A stretch of 64,000 nucleotides of DNA from Pseudomonas fluorescens (GTDB lineage Bacteria; Pseudomonadota; Gammaproteobacteria; Pseudomonadales; Pseudomonadaceae). Made by a program: the position numbers and the translations under genes. This document shows positions 9,264 through 20,937 of this stretch, in pieces (within the stretch, counting starts at the first letter, position 1; each line of letters starts with the position of its first letter). The notes under the pieces are model-generated. The model was not told the DNA's origin. It ran no database searches and saw only the letters and a program-made list of their open reading frames with translations. The DNA lies in assembly GCF_902497625.1 (NCBI RefSeq), contig NZ_CABVGX010000018.1, forward strand, positions 41,580 to 105,579, in the 5' to 3' direction.

Positions 9264-9647
9264 ATGAGCGAGTTGCGTTTTACTGAAGATCACGAATGGC
9301 TGCGCACTGAAGCTGATGGCACCGTCACCGTCGGCATCACCGCTTTCGCGCAGAACGCCTTGGGCGACGTGGTTTTCGTACAACTGCCTGAGCTGCAGTC
9401 CTACGACAAAGGCGCAGAGGCTGCCACCGTTGAATCGGTAAAAGCCGCCAGCGGAGTGTACATGCCGCTTGATGGCGACGTGCTGGAAGTGAACCCGGCA
9501 CTGGACAGCAGCCCTGAACTCGTCAACGAAGACCCACTGGGCGAAGGTTGGTTCTTCCGCTTCCAGCCATCCGATGCGTCTGCGGTAGCCAAACTGCTCG
9601 ATCAAGACGCGTACGACCGTCTGATCAAAGCCAACGCCGAAGCCTGA
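9264..9647 (+). CDS. gcvH: Glycine cleavage system H protein
   Basis: 127-residue lipoyl carrier that shuttles the aminomethyl group from P protein to T protein and is reoxidised by lipoamide dehydrogenase. The lipoylated lysine is Lys60 in the motif VESVKAAS. Length and fold pattern ([19 protein letters not shown]) are typical. The ATG has GGAG at 9255-9258 just upstream. First gene of the gcvH-gcvP-sdaA-gcvT operon under sigma54 control; the L protein gene is not in the window. Confidence 0.97.
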   Translation: MSELRFTEDHEWLRTEADGTVTVGITAFAQNALGDVVFVQLPELQSYDKGAEAATVESVKAASGVYMPLDGDVLEVNPALDSSPELVNEDPLGEGWFFRFQPSDASAVAKLLDQDAYDRLIKANAEA

Positions 9648-9658
9648 GGAGCGCTGAC

Positions 9659-12523
9659 ATGACTCAAGTAAATCCTGCTGTAAACGTTAGCACCGCCAAC
9701 GAATTCATCGCGCGCCACATCGGCCCGCGCGCAGGCGATGAGCAAGCGATGCTCAACAGCCTCGGTTTCGACTCGCTGGAAGCCCTGAGCGCCAGCGTCA
9801 TTCCGGAGAGCATCAAAGGCACGAGCGTGCTGGGCATGGACGACGGCCTGAGCGAAGCCGATGCACTGGCGATGATCAAAGGGATCGCCGCCAAGAACCA
9901 GCTGTTCAAAACCTATATCGGACAAGGCTACTACGGCACTCACACGCCGTCGCCAATCCTGCGCAACCTGCTGGAAAATCCGGCCTGGTACACCGCGTAC
10001 ACGCCGTATCAGCCAGAAATTTCCCAGGGTCGTCTCGAAGCGCTGTTGAATTTCCAGACCCTGATCAGCGATCTGACCGGCCTGCCGATCGCCAACGCCT
10101 CGCTGCTCGACGAAGCTACCGCCGCTGCCGAAGCCATGACCTTCTGCAAACGCCTGAGCAAGAACAAAGGCAGCCACGCGTTTTTCGCTTCGGTGCATTG
10201 CCACCCGCAAACCCTTGACGTGCTGCGCACCCGCGCCGAGCCGCTGGGTATCGACGTGGTCGTCGGCGACGAACGCGAACTGACTGACGTGACGCCGTTC
10301 TTCGGCGCCCTGCTGCAATACCCGGCGAGCAACGGCGATGTATTCGATTACCGCGAGCTGACCGAACGCTTCCACGCCGCCAACGCGCTGGTCGCGGTGG
10401 CCGCTGATCTGCTGGCACTGACCGTGCTGACCCCGCCGGGAGAATTCGGCGCCGACGTGGCCATTGGCAGCGCGCAACGCTTCGGCGTGCCGCTGGGCTT
10501 CGGTGGTCCGCACGCAGCATACTTCTCCACCAAAGATGCGTTCAAGCGCGACATGCCCGGCCGTCTGGTCGGTGTTTCCGTCGACCGTTTCGGCAAGCCG
10601 GCCCTGCGCCTGGCAATGCAGACCCGCGAGCAACACATCCGCCGTGAGAAAGCCACGTCGAACATCTGCACCGCCCAGGTCCTGTTGGCCAACATCGCCA
10701 GCATGTACGCCGTGTACCACGGCCCGAAAGGCCTGACGCAGATTGCCAACCGCGTGCATCACCTGACCGCGATTCTGGCCAAAGGCTTGAACGCACTGGG
10801 CTTGAAGGTTGAGCAAGAAAGCTTCTTCGACACCCTGACCCTGAACACTGGCGCCAACACCGCCAAGCTGCACGACAAGGCTCACGCCCAGCAGATCAAC
10901 CTGCGCGTCGTGGATGCCGAACGTCTGGGCCTGTCCCTGGACGAAACCACCTCGCAACCTGACGTGGAAACCCTGTGGGCCCTGCTGGCCGAGGGCAAAA
11001 CCCTGCCGGACTTCGCCGCCCTTGCCGCTTCTGTTGCCAGCACCATCCCTGCCGCTCTGGTTCGCCAATCGCCCATCCTCAGCCACCCGGTGTTCAACCG
11101 TTATCATTCCGAAACCGAGCTGATGCGCTACCTGCGCAAGCTCGCCGACAAGGACCTGGCGCTGGATCGGACCATGATCCCGCTCGGCTCCTGCACCATG
11201 AAACTCAACGCCGCCAGTGAAATGATCCCGGTCACCTGGGCTGAATTCGGTGCCCTGCACCCGTTCGCCCCGGCTGAGCAAAGCGCTGGCTACCAGCAAC
11301 TGACCGACGAACTGGAAGCGATGCTCTGCGCCGCCACCGGTTACGACGCGATTTCGCTGCAACCCAATGCCGGTTCGCAAGGCGAGTACGCCGGTCTGCT
11401 GGCAATCCGTGCCTACCACCAGAGCCGTGGCGACGACCGTCGCGACATCTGCCTGATCCCGTCGTCTGCCCACGGCACCAACCCGGCAACCGCCAACATG
11501 GCCGGTATGCGCGTGGTCGTGACCGCGTGCGATGCGCGCGGCAACGTCGACATCGAAGACCTGCGCGCCAAGGCCATCGAGCACCGCGAACACCTCGCCG
11601 CGCTGATGATCACCTACCCGTCGACCCACGGCGTGTTCGAAGAAGGCATCCGCGAAATCTGCGGCATCATTCATGACCACGGCGGCCAGGTATACATCGA
11701 CGGCGCCAACATGAACGCGATGGTCGGCCTCTGCGCGCCGGGCAAATTTGGCGGCGATGTCTCGCACCTGAATCTGCACAAGACCTTCTGCATCCCCCAC
11801 GGTGGTGGCGGCCCGGGCGTCGGCCCGATCGGCGTGAAATCGCACCTGACGCCGTTCCTGCCGGGCCACGCCCACATGGAACGCAAGGAAGGCGCAGTGT
11901 GTGCGGCACCGTTCGGCAGCGCGAGCATTCTGCCGATCACCTGGATGTACATTCGGATGATGGGCGGCGCGGGTCTGAGACGCGCTTCGCAATTGGCGAT
12001 TCTCAACGCCAACTACATTTCCCGTCGCCTCGAAGAGCATTACCCGGTGCTCTACACCGGCAGCAACGGTCTGGTTGCGCACGAATGCATCCTTGATCTG
12101 CGTCCGCTCAAAGACAGCAGCGGCATCAGCGTCGATGACGTCGCCAAACGCCTGATCGACTTCGGCTTCCACGCGCCGACCATGTCGTTCCCGGTCGCTG
12201 GCACCCTGATGATCGAGCCGACCGAAAGCGAATCCAAGGAAGAACTGGACCGCTTCTGCGACGCGATGGTCCGCATCCGCGAAGAAATCCGCGCGGTGGA
12301 AAACGGCACGCTGGACAAGCAAGACAACCCGCTGAAAAACGCCCCGCACACTGCAGCGGAAATCGTTGGCGAGTGGACGCATCCCTATACCCGCGAACAA
12401 GCGGTATACCCGGTTGCTTCACTGATCGATGGCAAATACTGGCCACCGGTCGGTCGTGTCGACAACGTGTTTGGCGATCGCAACCTGGTGTGCGCCTGCC
12501 CGTCGATCGAAAGCTACGCTTAA
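9659..12523 (+). CDS. gcvP: Glycine dehydrogenase (decarboxylating), P protein
   Basis: 954-residue PLP enzyme that decarboxylates glycine and loads the aminomethyl group on GcvH. The single chain contains both halves of the P protein. PLP-binding Lys708 lies in LHKTF and is followed by the glycine-rich [10 protein letters not shown] loop. The frame is open further upstream inside gcvH, but the ATG at 9659 with GAGGAG nearby gives the expected start, 11 bp after gcvH. It is followed by a 169-bp gap with a palindromic repeat rather than by glyA. Confidence 0.97.
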   Translation: MTQVNPAVNVSTANEFIARHIGPRAGDEQAMLNSLGFDSLEALSASVIPESIKGTSVLGMDDGLSEADALAMIKGIAAKNQLFKTYIGQGYYGTHTPSPILRNLLENPAWYTAYTPYQPEISQGRLEALLNFQTLISDLTGLPIANASLLDEATAAAEAMTFCKRLSKNKGSHAFFASVHCHPQTLDVLRTRAEPLGIDVVVGDERELTDVTPFFGALLQYPASNGDVFDYRELTERFHAANALVAVAADLLALTVLTPPGEFGADVAIGSAQRFGVPLGFGGPHAAYFSTKDAFKRDMPGRLVGVSVDRFGKPALRLAMQTREQHIRREKATSNICTAQVLLANIASMYAVYHGPKGLTQIANRVHHLTAILAKGLNALGLKVEQESFFDTLTLNTGANTAKLHDKAHAQQINLRVVDAERLGLSLDETTSQPDVETLWALLAEGKTLPDFAALAASVASTIPAALVRQSPILSHPVFNRYHSETELMRYLRKLADKDLALDRTMIPLGSCTMKLNAASEMIPVTWAEFGALHPFAPAEQSAGYQQLTDELEAMLCAATGYDAISLQPNAGSQGEYAGLLAIRAYHQSRGDDRRDICLIPSSAHGTNPATANMAGMRVVVTACDARGNVDIEDLRAKAIEHREHLAALMITYPSTHGVFEEGIREICGIIHDHGGQVYIDGANMNAMVGLCAPGKFGGDVSHLNLHKTFCIPHGGGGPGVGPIGVKSHLTPFLPGHAHMERKEGAVCAAPFGSASILPITWMYIRMMGGAGLRRASQLAILNANYISRRLEEHYPVLYTGSNGLVAHECILDLRPLKDSSGISVDDVAKRLIDFGFHAPTMSFPVAGTLMIEPTESESKEELDRFCDAMVRIREEIRAVENGTLDKQDNPLKNAPHTAAEIVGEWTHPYTREQAVYPVASLIDGKYWPPVGRVDNVFGDRNLVCACPSIESYA

Positions 12524-12574
12524 GCCTCTGAGGGAGCGGCACACCGCTCCTCCGTAGGCGCTGTCGAGTGCAAC

Positions 12575-12630
12575 GAGGCTGCGATCTTTTGATCTTGATT
12601 TCAAAAGCAGGATCAAAAGATCGCAGCCTC
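12575..12630. repeat. Perfect 20-bp inverted repeat in the gcvP-sdaA gap
   Basis: GAGGCTGCGATCTTTTGATC at 12575-12594 and its exact reverse complement at 12611-12630, 16 nt apart. A different family from the GTGGGAGCG REPs; a GC-rich hairpin GGAGCGGCACACCGCTCC precedes it. It may act as an intercistronic stabiliser or attenuator between gcvP and sdaA. Confidence 0.85.
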
Positions 12631-12692
12631 CGGCAGCTCCTGCAAAATGCCCCGTGTAATCTGCGTCCATAACAAGAAACCGGAGAACAACC

Positions 12693-14069
<1,377 letters not shown>

Positions 14070-14112
14070 TGCGCGCTTGCTGCATGAGCACACTTTTTTT
14101 CAGGAGCTGGAT

Positions 14113-15237
14113 ATGTCCACCGAACAAATGTTGAAAACCCCGTTGCACGCTCTGCACATCGAACTCGGTGCCCGCATGGTGCCGTTTGCCGGTTATGACA
14201 TGCCCGTGCAATATCCGCTCGGCGTGATGAAAGAGCACCAGCACACCCGTGAACAGGCCGGCTTGTTCGACGTTTCGCACATGGGGCAAATTCGTCTGAC
14301 CGGTGCCGACGCCGCCAAGGCCCTGGAAACCCTGGTGCCGGTAGACATCGTCGATTTGCCGGTCGGCATGCAGCGCTACGCAATGTTCACCAACGAAACG
14401 GGCGGCATCCTCGACGATCTGATGGTCGCCAATCTCGGTAATGACGAACTGTTCCTGGTGGTCAACGCGGCATGCAAGGCTCAGGACCTCGCGCACCTGC
14501 GTCAACACATCGGCGACCAATGCACCATCGAACCGCTGTTCGAAGAGCGCGCGCTGCTGGCACTGCAGGGGCCGGCGGCGGTGGCCGTCCTTGCACGTCT
14601 GGCGCCTGAAGTGGCAAAGATGACCTTCATGCAGTTCACCCGCGTGGAACTGCTGGGTGTCGAATGCTTTGTCAGCCGTTCGGGCTACACCGGTGAAGAC
14701 GGTTTCGAAATCTCTGTACCGGCGGCCAAGGCCGAAGCCCTGGCTCGCGCCCTGCTGGCCGAAACTGAAGTGGCAGCCATCGGCCTTGGCGCTCGCGACT
14801 CTCTACGCCTGGAAGCCGGCCTGTGCCTCTACGGGCACGACATGAATGCCGAGACCTCGCCGATAGAAGCCAGCTTGCTGTGGGCCATCTCCAAGCCTCG
14901 TCGCGCGGATGGCGCGCGGGCCGGCGGATTCCCAGGTGCGCAAAACATTTTCGCGCAGCAGCAGGCCGGCGTCCGCCGCAAGCGCGTGGGCCTGTTGCCT
15001 CAGGAGCGCACGCCGGTGCGTGAAGGCGCAGAGATCGTCAACGAAGCCGGTGAAATCATCGGCAGCGTTTGCAGCGGCGGCTTTGGCCCAACCTTGGGGG
15101 CCCCCTTGGCGATGGGCTATGTGGACAGCGCGTTTACCACACTGGATACGCCGGTGTGGGCAATCGTTCGTGGAAAAAAAGTACCCCTGCTTGTAAGCAA
15201 AATGCCATTTGTGCCGCAGCGCTACTTCCGTGGTTGA
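14113..15237 (+). CDS. gcvT: Aminomethyltransferase, glycine cleavage T protein
   Basis: 374-residue T protein that releases ammonia from the aminomethyl-lipoyl group and passes the methylene to tetrahydrofolate. The motifs [12 protein letters not shown] (N-terminal) and [11 protein letters not shown] (middle) are characteristic. The ATG at 14113, preceded by CAGGAG, was chosen over an in-frame extension into the end of sdaA. It is 43 bp after sdaA and ends the operon. A strong hairpin follows. Confidence 0.96.
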   Translation: MSTEQMLKTPLHALHIELGARMVPFAGYDMPVQYPLGVMKEHQHTREQAGLFDVSHMGQIRLTGADAAKALETLVPVDIVDLPVGMQRYAMFTNETGGILDDLMVANLGNDELFLVVNAACKAQDLAHLRQHIGDQCTIEPLFEERALLALQGPAAVAVLARLAPEVAKMTFMQFTRVELLGVECFVSRSGYTGEDGFEISVPAAKAEALARALLAETEVAAIGLGARDSLRLEAGLCLYGHDMNAETSPIEASLLWAISKPRRADGARAGGFPGAQNIFAQQQAGVRRKRVGLLPQERTPVREGAEIVNEAGEIIGSVCSGGFGPTLGAPLAMGYVDSAFTTLDTPVWAIVRGKKVPLLVSKMPFVPQRYFRG

Positions 15238-15636
15238 TTGACTGTTTCTATAAGTAACGCGGTTGCGTTAACAGTGCACTACTGTGTAACGCAACTGCCA
15301 TAAAACGGTGCACTGGTTCGATCCATGCTTCGAATATGAACTGTGGTTATAACGATCGAAAACAATTGAACAGACACCTCTACAGCGGCAACTAAGGAAC
15401 CGACTAGTGCCATCAACGTGAGTAAAACCGGGCCTCTCACAGGGCTTGTTTTTTCTCCTGAAGTTGGCGTAGAGTTTGTCCACTGTGTTTGCATGGGTCG
15501 CTTGGAATCGTGACCTGGGCAGTAGCCTACAAGTTAGCTACATCCCGTTCGACGTCTTCTTACTCTCCTGCAACCAGCCCAGTACTCTTTCACAAGAAAG
15601 AGGCTGTCATTAATTTAGCGTCAAAGGAAATAAGAA
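15238..15636 (+). other. Intergenic region with hairpin and long leader before a cold-shock gene
   Basis: 399 bp without a supportable ORF. Starting 24 bp after gcvT is a strong hairpin: GTTGCGTTAACAG (15262-15274), loop TGCACTA, then CTGTGTAACGCAAC (15282-15295), one bulged base, no T-tract. The rest probably holds the promoter and a long 5' leader of the cold-shock gene, as is usual for csp mRNAs. I could not identify a reliable promoter. Confidence 0.5.
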
Positions 15637-15849
15637 ATGTCCCAACGTCAGAGCGGTACCGTCAAGTGGTTTAACGACGAGAAAGGTTTTGGTTTTATCA
15701 CTCCAGAAAGCGGGCCGGATCTGTTCGTGCATTTCCGCGCTATTCAGGGCAACGGCTTCAAGAGCCTGAAAGAAGGCCAGAAGGTGACCTTCGTTGCAGT
15801 GCAAGGCCAGAAAGGCATGCAGGCTGACGAGGTTCAGGCAGAAGCTTAA
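15637..15849 (+). CDS. Cold-shock protein, CspA/CapB family
   Basis: 70-residue single cold-shock domain (OB-fold) that binds single-stranded nucleic acid and acts as an RNA chaperone. Both RNA-binding motifs are intact: RNP1 KGFGFI near residues 17-22 and RNP2 DLFVHF near 30-35. AAGGAAA precedes the ATG. It is a single-gene unit with a bidirectional-looking terminator directly downstream. Which of the several Pseudomonas csp paralogues it is cannot be told from sequence alone. Confidence 0.96.
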   Translation: MSQRQSGTVKWFNDEKGFGFITPESGPDLFVHFRAIQGNGFKSLKEGQKVTFVAVQGQKGMQADEVQAEA

Positions 15850-15861
15850 TCTTCTGTAACG

Positions 15862-15896
15862 AAAAAGCCCCTGATGCTGACATCAGGGGCTTTTTT
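15862..15896 (+). terminator. Rho-independent terminator of the csp gene
   Basis: GCCCCTGATG-CTGA-CATCAGGGGC stem-loop (15867-15890) flanked by an A-run and followed by six T residues; starts 13 nt after the stop codon. Confidence 0.95.
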
Positions 15897-15944
15897 ATGC
15901 GCTTAAATCCGTAAAATGGCGTTCCTTTGAACGAGAGCCCTTCC

Positions 15945-16433
15945 ATGTCGAAACATCTGCTGCAACCTCAGGGAGAATTTCCCGCCGCGACCCTGGGTCG
16001 TCGTCTGGCAGCGATGTTCTACGATTTTCTGTTGTGCACTGCTCTGCTGATCGTCACCAGCGGCGTATACAAGATGATTCAGATGGCGATCATCGGCGAA
16101 GAGAGAATGCGCGCACTGACCGAGGCGGGAGCACTGGACGGCGACCCCTTGCTGTCTACGGTATTGCTGTTTGTACTGTTCGGATTTTTTGCCAAGTTCT
16201 GGACCTGGTCGGGTCAGACCCTGGGCATGCAAGTGTGGTCGATTCGCGTGCAGAATGCCGATGGCTCCTCAATCAGCCTGTGGCAGGCGCTACTGCGATT
16301 TGTCGTGTCGATCGCTTCGCTACTGTGTGTCGGGCTCGGGTTCTTCTGGTCGGCCTTCGACAAACAGAAGCGCAGCTGGCATGACATGTATTCCAACACG
16401 CAACTCGTCCGCATCCCGAAGAAGACCAAGTGA
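15945..16433 (+). CDS. RDD family membrane protein
   Basis: 162-residue inner-membrane protein of the RDD family. Near the N-terminus AATLGRRLAAMFYDFLL has the family's Arg...Asp pattern, and about three hydrophobic helices follow (roughly 20-40, 65-90, 115-140). The motif SGQTLGMQVWSIRV (residues 94-107) is the conserved RDD middle part. The function is unknown; some relatives have been linked to ion transport. I take the ATG at 15945; an upstream TTG in frame is a weaker alternative. A second, larger RDD protein is at 58812. Confidence 0.85.
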   Translation: MSKHLLQPQGEFPAATLGRRLAAMFYDFLLCTALLIVTSGVYKMIQMAIIGEERMRALTEAGALDGDPLLSTVLLFVLFGFFAKFWTWSGQTLGMQVWSIRVQNADGSSISLWQALLRFVVSIASLLCVGLGFFWSAFDKQKRSWHDMYSNTQLVRIPKKTK

Positions 16434-16455
16434 TTGCGCAGAGCAAAAAATCACT

Positions 16456-16543
16456 GCGGGAGCGAGCCTCCTCGCGAAGACGGCATATCAGCAAACATTA
16501 ATGTCGACTGACACTCCCTCTTCGCGAGCAGGCTCGCTCCCAC
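16456..16543. repeat. REPIN (REP doublet)
   Basis: Arms GCGGGAGCGAGCCTCCTCGCGAAGA (16456-16480) and TCTTCGCGAGCAGGCTCGCTCCCAC (16519-16543), complementary except for two bases. Lies between convergent RDD gene and nadA. Confidence 0.9.
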
Positions 16544-16569
16544 AGTTTATGCGACGTGACTGACAGACC

Positions 16570-17628
16570 TCAGGCGTTCCCCGCCAACTTCATGCGCGCG
16601 GCCTGGTTAAAGTCCAGCATCCGCTTCAGAGGTCTAATGGCTTGCGGGATCAAGGCTGGATCGACAAAGATTTCGTCCGTACCCTCTTTCAGGCACTTCA
16701 GCATGCGCTCAAGCGTATTCATCGCCATCCACGGACAATGCGCGCAACTGCGGCACGCCGCGCCGTTACCGGCGGTTGGCGCTTCTATGAAGACCTTGTC
16801 CGGACACAGTTGCTGCATTTTGTAGAAAATACCGCGGTCGGTGGCAACGATCAGCGTCTTGTTCGGCAGACTCTGCGCTGCAGCAATCAACTGACTGGTG
16901 GAACCCACGGCGTCCGCGAGTTCGATGACCGAAGTGGGCGATTCCGGGTGCACAAGGATCGCAGCGTCCGGGTACAGCGCCTTCATGTCTTCGAGCTGCT
17001 TGGACTTGAACTCTTCGTGAACGATGCAGGCACCGTCCCACAGCAGCATATCCGCGCCGGTCTTTCGCTGGATGTAGGTGCCCAGATGCTTGTCCGGCCC
17101 CCAGATAATCGTTTCGCCGTTGTCCATCAGGCTTTCAACGATTTCGAGGGCGCAACTTGATGTCACCACCCAGTCCGCCCGGGCTTTGACCGCTGCCGAC
17201 GTGTTGGCGTAAACCACCACGGTACGCTCCGGGTGCTGATCGCAAAACGCCGAAAACTCTTCCACCGGGCAACCCAGGTCCAGCGAACAGGTCGCTTCCA
17301 GGGTCGGCATCAGCACACGTTTTTCCGGGTTGAGAATTTTCGCGGTTTCACCCATGAACTTGACGCCGGCAACCACTACGGTCTTGGCCGGGTGAGCATT
17401 GCCAAAGCGGGCCATCTCCAGTGAATCGGAGACACAACCACCGGTCTCTTCGGCCAGAGCCTGAATAACCGGATCACAATAGAAATGAGCAACCAGCACT
17501 GCGTCCTGAGCTTTGAGCTCGGCGGCGATGGCGGAACGGTAATAAGCCTCCTCATCAGCGGTCAGCGGCTTGGGCTGCTTGGCATCGAGGTGGGCTTGCA
17601 CCAGAAGGCGTTCGGAAATCTGCGTCAT
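16570..17628 (-). CDS. nadA: Quinolinate synthase A
   Basis: 352-residue [4Fe-4S] enzyme that condenses iminoaspartate with dihydroxyacetone phosphate to quinolinate in NAD biosynthesis. Conserved cysteines for the cluster appear in [14 protein letters not shown] and [10 protein letters not shown] (C-terminal part). The length is that of the long bacterial NadA type. It is a stand-alone gene; the partner NadB is not in the window. The downstream end faces a REP doublet. Confidence 0.97.
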   Translation of the reverse strand: MTQISERLLVQAHLDAKQPKPLTADEEAYYRSAIAAELKAQDAVLVAHFYCDPVIQALAEETGGCVSDSLEMARFGNAHPAKTVVVAGVKFMGETAKILNPEKRVLMPTLEATCSLDLGCPVEEFSAFCDQHPERTVVVYANTSAAVKARADWVVTSSCALEIVESLMDNGETIIWGPDKHLGTYIQRKTGADMLLWDGACIVHEEFKSKQLEDMKALYPDAAILVHPESPTSVIELADAVGSTSQLIAAAQSLPNKTLIVATDRGIFYKMQQLCPDKVFIEAPTAGNGAACRSCAHCPWMAMNTLERMLKCLKEGTDEIFVDPALIPQAIRPLKRMLDFNQAARMKLAGNA

Positions 17629-17900
17629 GTTCGCAAGACCTGCAGGCGCATTCGCGCGAAAGTCGAGTATACACCCGGCTCCGGACCCATCAGGGTACCG
17701 CCGGGAAAGTGAGTATCATCAGGCACGGACATCGTTGTGGCTGCGCAAGGCTACAGAATATCCCGAGGATGCAAAAGATGATTCTGACCTGTGTTACGCG
17801 GTGCAGCTCAGTATCGGTTCGAACTCAAATCGCGGGCAAAAAAAAATCCGGAAATCCTCACTTGCGTGGGCCTTCCAGACTTTTAAAACTGCTACAAAAA

Positions 17901-17976
17901 TGGTGGGTCGTGTGGGATTCGAACCTACGACCAATTGGTTAAAAGCCAACTGCTCTACCAACTGAGCTAACGACCC
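17901..17976 (-). tRNA. tRNA-Lys (anticodon UUU)
   Basis: 76-nt cloverleaf read on the minus strand: acceptor GGGTCGT pairs with ACGACCC, followed by an encoded CCA end at 17901-17903. The anticodon loop is CTTTTAA, giving UUU for lysine, and the T-arm GTTCGAATC is present. A good sigma70 promoter lies immediately upstream. Confidence 0.97.
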
Positions 17977-17993
17977 GCTGTGTGGTGGCGCGT

Positions 17994-18021
17994 ATAATAC
18001 TGATTTCTAAGGACTATTCAA
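17994..18021 (-). promoter_or_regulatory. Sigma70 promoter of tRNA-Lys
   Basis: On the minus strand TTGAAT (18021-18016) and TATTAT (17999-17994) are separated by 16 bp, followed by a GC-rich stretch as expected for a stringently controlled stable-RNA promoter. The start of transcription would lie near 17987, about 11 nt before the mature 5' end. Confidence 0.7.
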
Positions 18022-18039
18022 CACCTAATTTGAAATAAA

Positions 18040-18732
18040 TCAGAAATAAGGCGTTGGATCGGTGATTCCAGCCGCTGCGAAGCCTTCTGCACGCAATCTG
18101 CAGCTATCGCATTTACCGCACGCACGGCCGTTATCATCAGCCTGATAGCAGGAAACAGTGAGACCGTAATCAACCCCCAGCTTTACGCCCGCCTGGACAA
18201 TCTGTGCCTTGCTCAGGTTTTGCAGCGGCGCCTGAATGCGGAAACCGTTGCCTTCCACGCCGGCCTTGGTTGCCAGATTGGCCATGCGCTCGAAAGACTC
18301 GATGAATTCAGGGCGGCAATCCGGGTACCCGGAATAGTCCACGGCGTTCACACCAATAAAGATGTCACGCGCGCCGAGCACTTCAGCCCAACCCAGTGCC
18401 AGCGACAGGAATACCGTGTTACGCGCTGGCACGTAAGTGACTGGAATCCCCTCGCCCAGCTCCTCCGGAATGTCGATGCTGTTATCTGTCAGTGCCGAGC
18501 CACCCATGCCATCCAGGTTGAGACCGATCACCTTGTGCTCGACCACACCGAGGTCTTTGGCAACACGCGCGGCGGCGTGCAATTCGGCATGCGAGCGCTG
18601 CCCGTAATCGAAGCTCATGGTGTAGCAGCGGTAGCCTTCGTCGCGGGCCATGGCCACCACAGTAGCTGAGTCGAGGCCACCGGACAGCAGGATAACCGCA
18701 CGTTTTTCAGCAGTATTCAGTGGTTCAGTCAT
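18040..18732 (-). CDS. queC: 7-cyano-7-deazaguanine synthase
   Basis: 230-residue ATP-dependent ligase making preQ0 from carboxy-deazaguanine, in queuosine tRNA modification. The PP-loop motif [11 protein letters not shown] is near the N-terminus and four zinc cysteines are at the C-terminus ([18 protein letters not shown]). I chose the ATG at 18732, one base beyond the queE stop, because family members begin MTEPLN-like; an in-frame ATG at 18753 inside queE would add seven residues. Coupled with queE, which makes its substrate. Confidence 0.96.
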   Translation of the reverse strand: MTEPLNTAEKRAVILLSGGLDSATVVAMARDEGYRCYTMSFDYGQRSHAELHAAARVAKDLGVVEHKVIGLNLDGMGGSALTDNSIDIPEELGEGIPVTYVPARNTVFLSLALGWAEVLGARDIFIGVNAVDYSGYPDCRPEFIESFERMANLATKAGVEGNGFRIQAPLQNLSKAQIVQAGVKLGVDYGLTVSCYQADDNGRACGKCDSCRLRAEGFAAAGITDPTPYF

Positions 18733-18733
18733 G

Positions 18734-19381
18734 TCAGCGCCCCGGTTCATCATTCCAAAGATATTTATGTAGCTGCAATTGCAAACGCACTGGCAAATTG
18801 TCAGCTACGATCCAATCCGCCAGTTCGCGCGCATTCAAATCATGGTGACTTGGCGAGAACAGGACTTCACCGGCGCGTCGGTCGAGACCGAACTGAATCA
18901 GCTTGGAAACCGCCCAGTCATAGTCCTCCCGCGAGCAGATGACAAACTTCACCTGATCGTTCGGCGTCAGCAGTTCGATGTTCTCGTAGCGATTGCGATG
19001 AGCTTCTTTCGAGCCCGGCGTTTTCAGATCGACCACGCGACTGACCCGGGAATCTACCGCCGAGATATCGAGAGCACCACTGGTTTCCAGTGACACCTCG
19101 TAACCGGCGTCGCACAACTGCTTGAGCAATGGAATGGCGTTGGGCTGAGCTAATGGCTCGCCGCCCGTGACGCAAACGTAACGCGGACGAAAACCGGCCA
19201 CTTGCTCAAAGATGTCGTCGAGCGAGCGTACAGTACCGCCACTGAAGGCGTAGGCGCTGTCACAGTATTGGCAACGCAAGGGACAACCGGTGAGGCGTAC
19301 AAAAACAGTAGGCAGCCCGGCCGTCCGTGTTTCACCCTGTAACGAGTAAAAAACTTCGGTGATTCTCAATGTGTCTTGCAT
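18734..19381 (-). CDS. queE: 7-carboxy-7-deazaguanine synthase
   Basis: 215-residue radical SAM enzyme converting 6-carboxytetrahydropterin to 7-carboxy-7-deazaguanine in queuosine biosynthesis. The cluster motif is the short CPLRCQYC (Cys-x3-Cys-x2-Cys) near residue 30, in the N-terminus [15 protein letters not shown] typical of QueE. The ATG at 19381 is preferred over a GTG nine bases earlier. It follows cpoB after a terminator, so it likely has its own promoter, and it is translationally coupled to queC. Confidence 0.96.
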   Translation of the reverse strand: MQDTLRITEVFYSLQGETRTAGLPTVFVRLTGCPLRCQYCDSAYAFSGGTVRSLDDIFEQVAGFRPRYVCVTGGEPLAQPNAIPLLKQLCDAGYEVSLETSGALDISAVDSRVSRVVDLKTPGSKEAHRNRYENIELLTPNDQVKFVICSREDYDWAVSKLIQFGLDRRAGEVLFSPSHHDLNARELADWIVADNLPVRLQLQLHKYLWNDEPGR

Positions 19382-19500
19382 ATTCGCCACGGGCGTAACA
19401 GCTAAACAGGCTGTCCGCCTCCGTCAGGCACTTCCAGAAACCCCGCCAACGCGCAGGCCCCAGGAAGCGTGTTTCAGAAAAAGGGCGTAAATTCTAACGA

Positions 19501-19525
19501 AAAAACCCGCGACAAGCGCGGGTTT
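19501..19525 (-). terminator. Terminator after cpoB
   Basis: Stem AACCCGCG / CGCGGGTT with a 5-nt loop (19504-19524); on the minus strand the stem is followed by a T-run. It ends the ybgC-tolQRAB-pal-cpoB transcript ahead of queE. Confidence 0.9.
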
Positions 19526-19547
19526 CTTCGAAACCAGTCAAGCAACC

Positions 19548-20375
19548 TTACATGCGCTGCAGATCGCGTTGGGCGAGCTGAGCAGCGGAAGTACCCGGGT
19601 ACTGCGACACCACCTGCTGCAGAATGCCTTTGACCTTGTCGGCATGACCAAGGCGGCGCTCTACATCAGCCAGCTTGTACAGCGAGTCAGGCACTTTGTT
19701 GTGCTTGGGATACAGCTGCGAAACCTTGGCAAACGCCTGACCTGCACCTTGCAGATCGCCTTTGGCCAGATTGACTTCGCCCAACCAATACTGGGCATTG
19801 CCCGAATACTGACTGTTAGGGTATTTGCGCAGGAAAGCGGCGAAGGCCTGACTGGCCTTGTCGAAATCCTTGGCTTTGATCAAGTCGAAGGCTGCATCGT
19901 AATACAGTTTTTCCTTCGCTGGATCAGCCGGCTCGCTACCTGCGGCCGGTGCAGTGGCAGCGGTGGCCGCCCCAGCGCCAGCTGCGGCACCAGGATCACC
20001 ACCGGTTGAAGAATTCTCAGGAGTTGCGGCTGGTGCTACGCCGGATCCTATGCGCCGATCAAGATCCTGGTATCGCTCCAGGCTTTCCTGCTTCATGCGC
20101 GCTACATCGTTTTGCAGAACTTCGATGATGCCTTGTTGGCGCGAGATCTGCTCCTGCATCGATTGCAGTTGGTTGAACAGCTCGCCCTGTGCCGAGACAG
20201 GGGCCGAAACCCCTCCCCCGGCATAGGCGCCGTTCGTACCGTAACCCGCAGGCGGATAACTACTCCCGCTATTGTTATAGCCGGTATTGTTGTCGACCAC
20301 AGGAACCGCAGCCCACACCGCAAGCGGTGCGAGACTGAGGGCCAAAACAGTTACAGCACGACGGCACGTTCGCAT
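19548..20375 (-). CDS. cpoB: Cell division coordinator CpoB (YbgF)
   Basis: 275-residue periplasmic protein that links peptidoglycan synthesis with Tol-Pal-driven outer-membrane constriction. A signal peptide (MRTCRRAVTVLALSLAPLAV, cleaved near residue 23) is followed by a low-complexity Gly/Ser/Tyr stretch, a trimerising coiled coil (about 60-100), an Ala/Pro/Gly-rich linker, and a C-terminal TPR domain (about 150-275, with YWLGEVNLAKGDLQGAGQAFAKV). It is the last gene of the tol-pal cluster, 6 bp after pal. Confidence 0.95.
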   Translation of the reverse strand: MRTCRRAVTVLALSLAPLAVWAAVPVVDNNTGYNNSGSSYPPAGYGTNGAYAGGGVSAPVSAQGELFNQLQSMQEQISRQQGIIEVLQNDVARMKQESLERYQDLDRRIGSGVAPAATPENSSTGGDPGAAAGAGAATAATAPAAGSEPADPAKEKLYYDAAFDLIKAKDFDKASQAFAAFLRKYPNSQYSGNAQYWLGEVNLAKGDLQGAGQAFAKVSQLYPKHNKVPDSLYKLADVERRLGHADKVKGILQQVVSQYPGTSAAQLAQRDLQRM

Positions 20376-20381
20376 GGCGAA

Positions 20382-20882
20382 TTACTTACGCAGTTCGACG
20401 CGACGGTTTTGAGCCCAGGACTGCTCGTCGTTGCCGGTAGCAACTGGACGCTCTTCGCCGTAGGAAACCAGTTCCAGCTGAGCTGGGGAAACACCTTGCA
20501 GTACCAGGTAACGCTGAACGGCTTTCGCACGACGCTCGCCCAGTGCCATGTTGTACTCACGAGTACCACGTTCGTCGGTGTTGCCTTCCAGAACAACGCG
20601 AGCGCCGTTTGCTTTCAGGTCTTTGGCGTGAACGTCCAGAGCGCGCATGGCTTCTGGCTTCAGGTCCGAACTGTCGTATTCGAAGTAGAAGGTGGTGATT
20701 GCGCGCAGAGCAGCTTCTTCGCTCAGGGAACCGTCAACGGCACCGGTATTTGCGCCGTAACCAGCGTTTGGATCAACAGCTGCGCCTTCACCGGCATTGT
20801 CGCCGCCTTTAGACGAGCAACCAACGGCTACGGACAAAGCCAGAGCCAGAGCAGCAAACTTACCAAACTTCAGCATTTCCAT
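20382..20882 (-). CDS. pal: Peptidoglycan-associated lipoprotein Pal (OprL)
   Basis: 166-residue outer-membrane lipoprotein that anchors the outer membrane to peptidoglycan and binds TolB. The signal peptide ends in the lipobox AVGC with Cys22 as the lipidation site. The OmpA-like C-terminal domain contains [21 protein letters not shown], the peptidoglycan-binding core. The start codon has a good ribosome-binding site (TAGGAG). It lies 55 bp after tolB. Confidence 0.97.
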   Translation of the reverse strand: MEMLKFGKFAALALALSVAVGCSSKGGDNAGEGAAVDPNAGYGANTGAVDGSLSEEAALRAITTFYFEYDSSDLKPEAMRALDVHAKDLKANGARVVLEGNTDERGTREYNMALGERRAKAVQRYLVLQGVSPAQLELVSYGEERPVATGNDEQSWAQNRRVELRK

Positions 20883-20937
20883 CGTGAAACTCCTAATGAA
20901 CCCCAGTGTGTGTCAAGTAAAACGGTAAAGCGCCGCG

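Noticed and set aside
9602..12400. 932-codon minus-strand frame opposite gcvP
   Set aside because: Typical GC-rich antisense frame; gcvP has the PLP-lysine motif and operon context.
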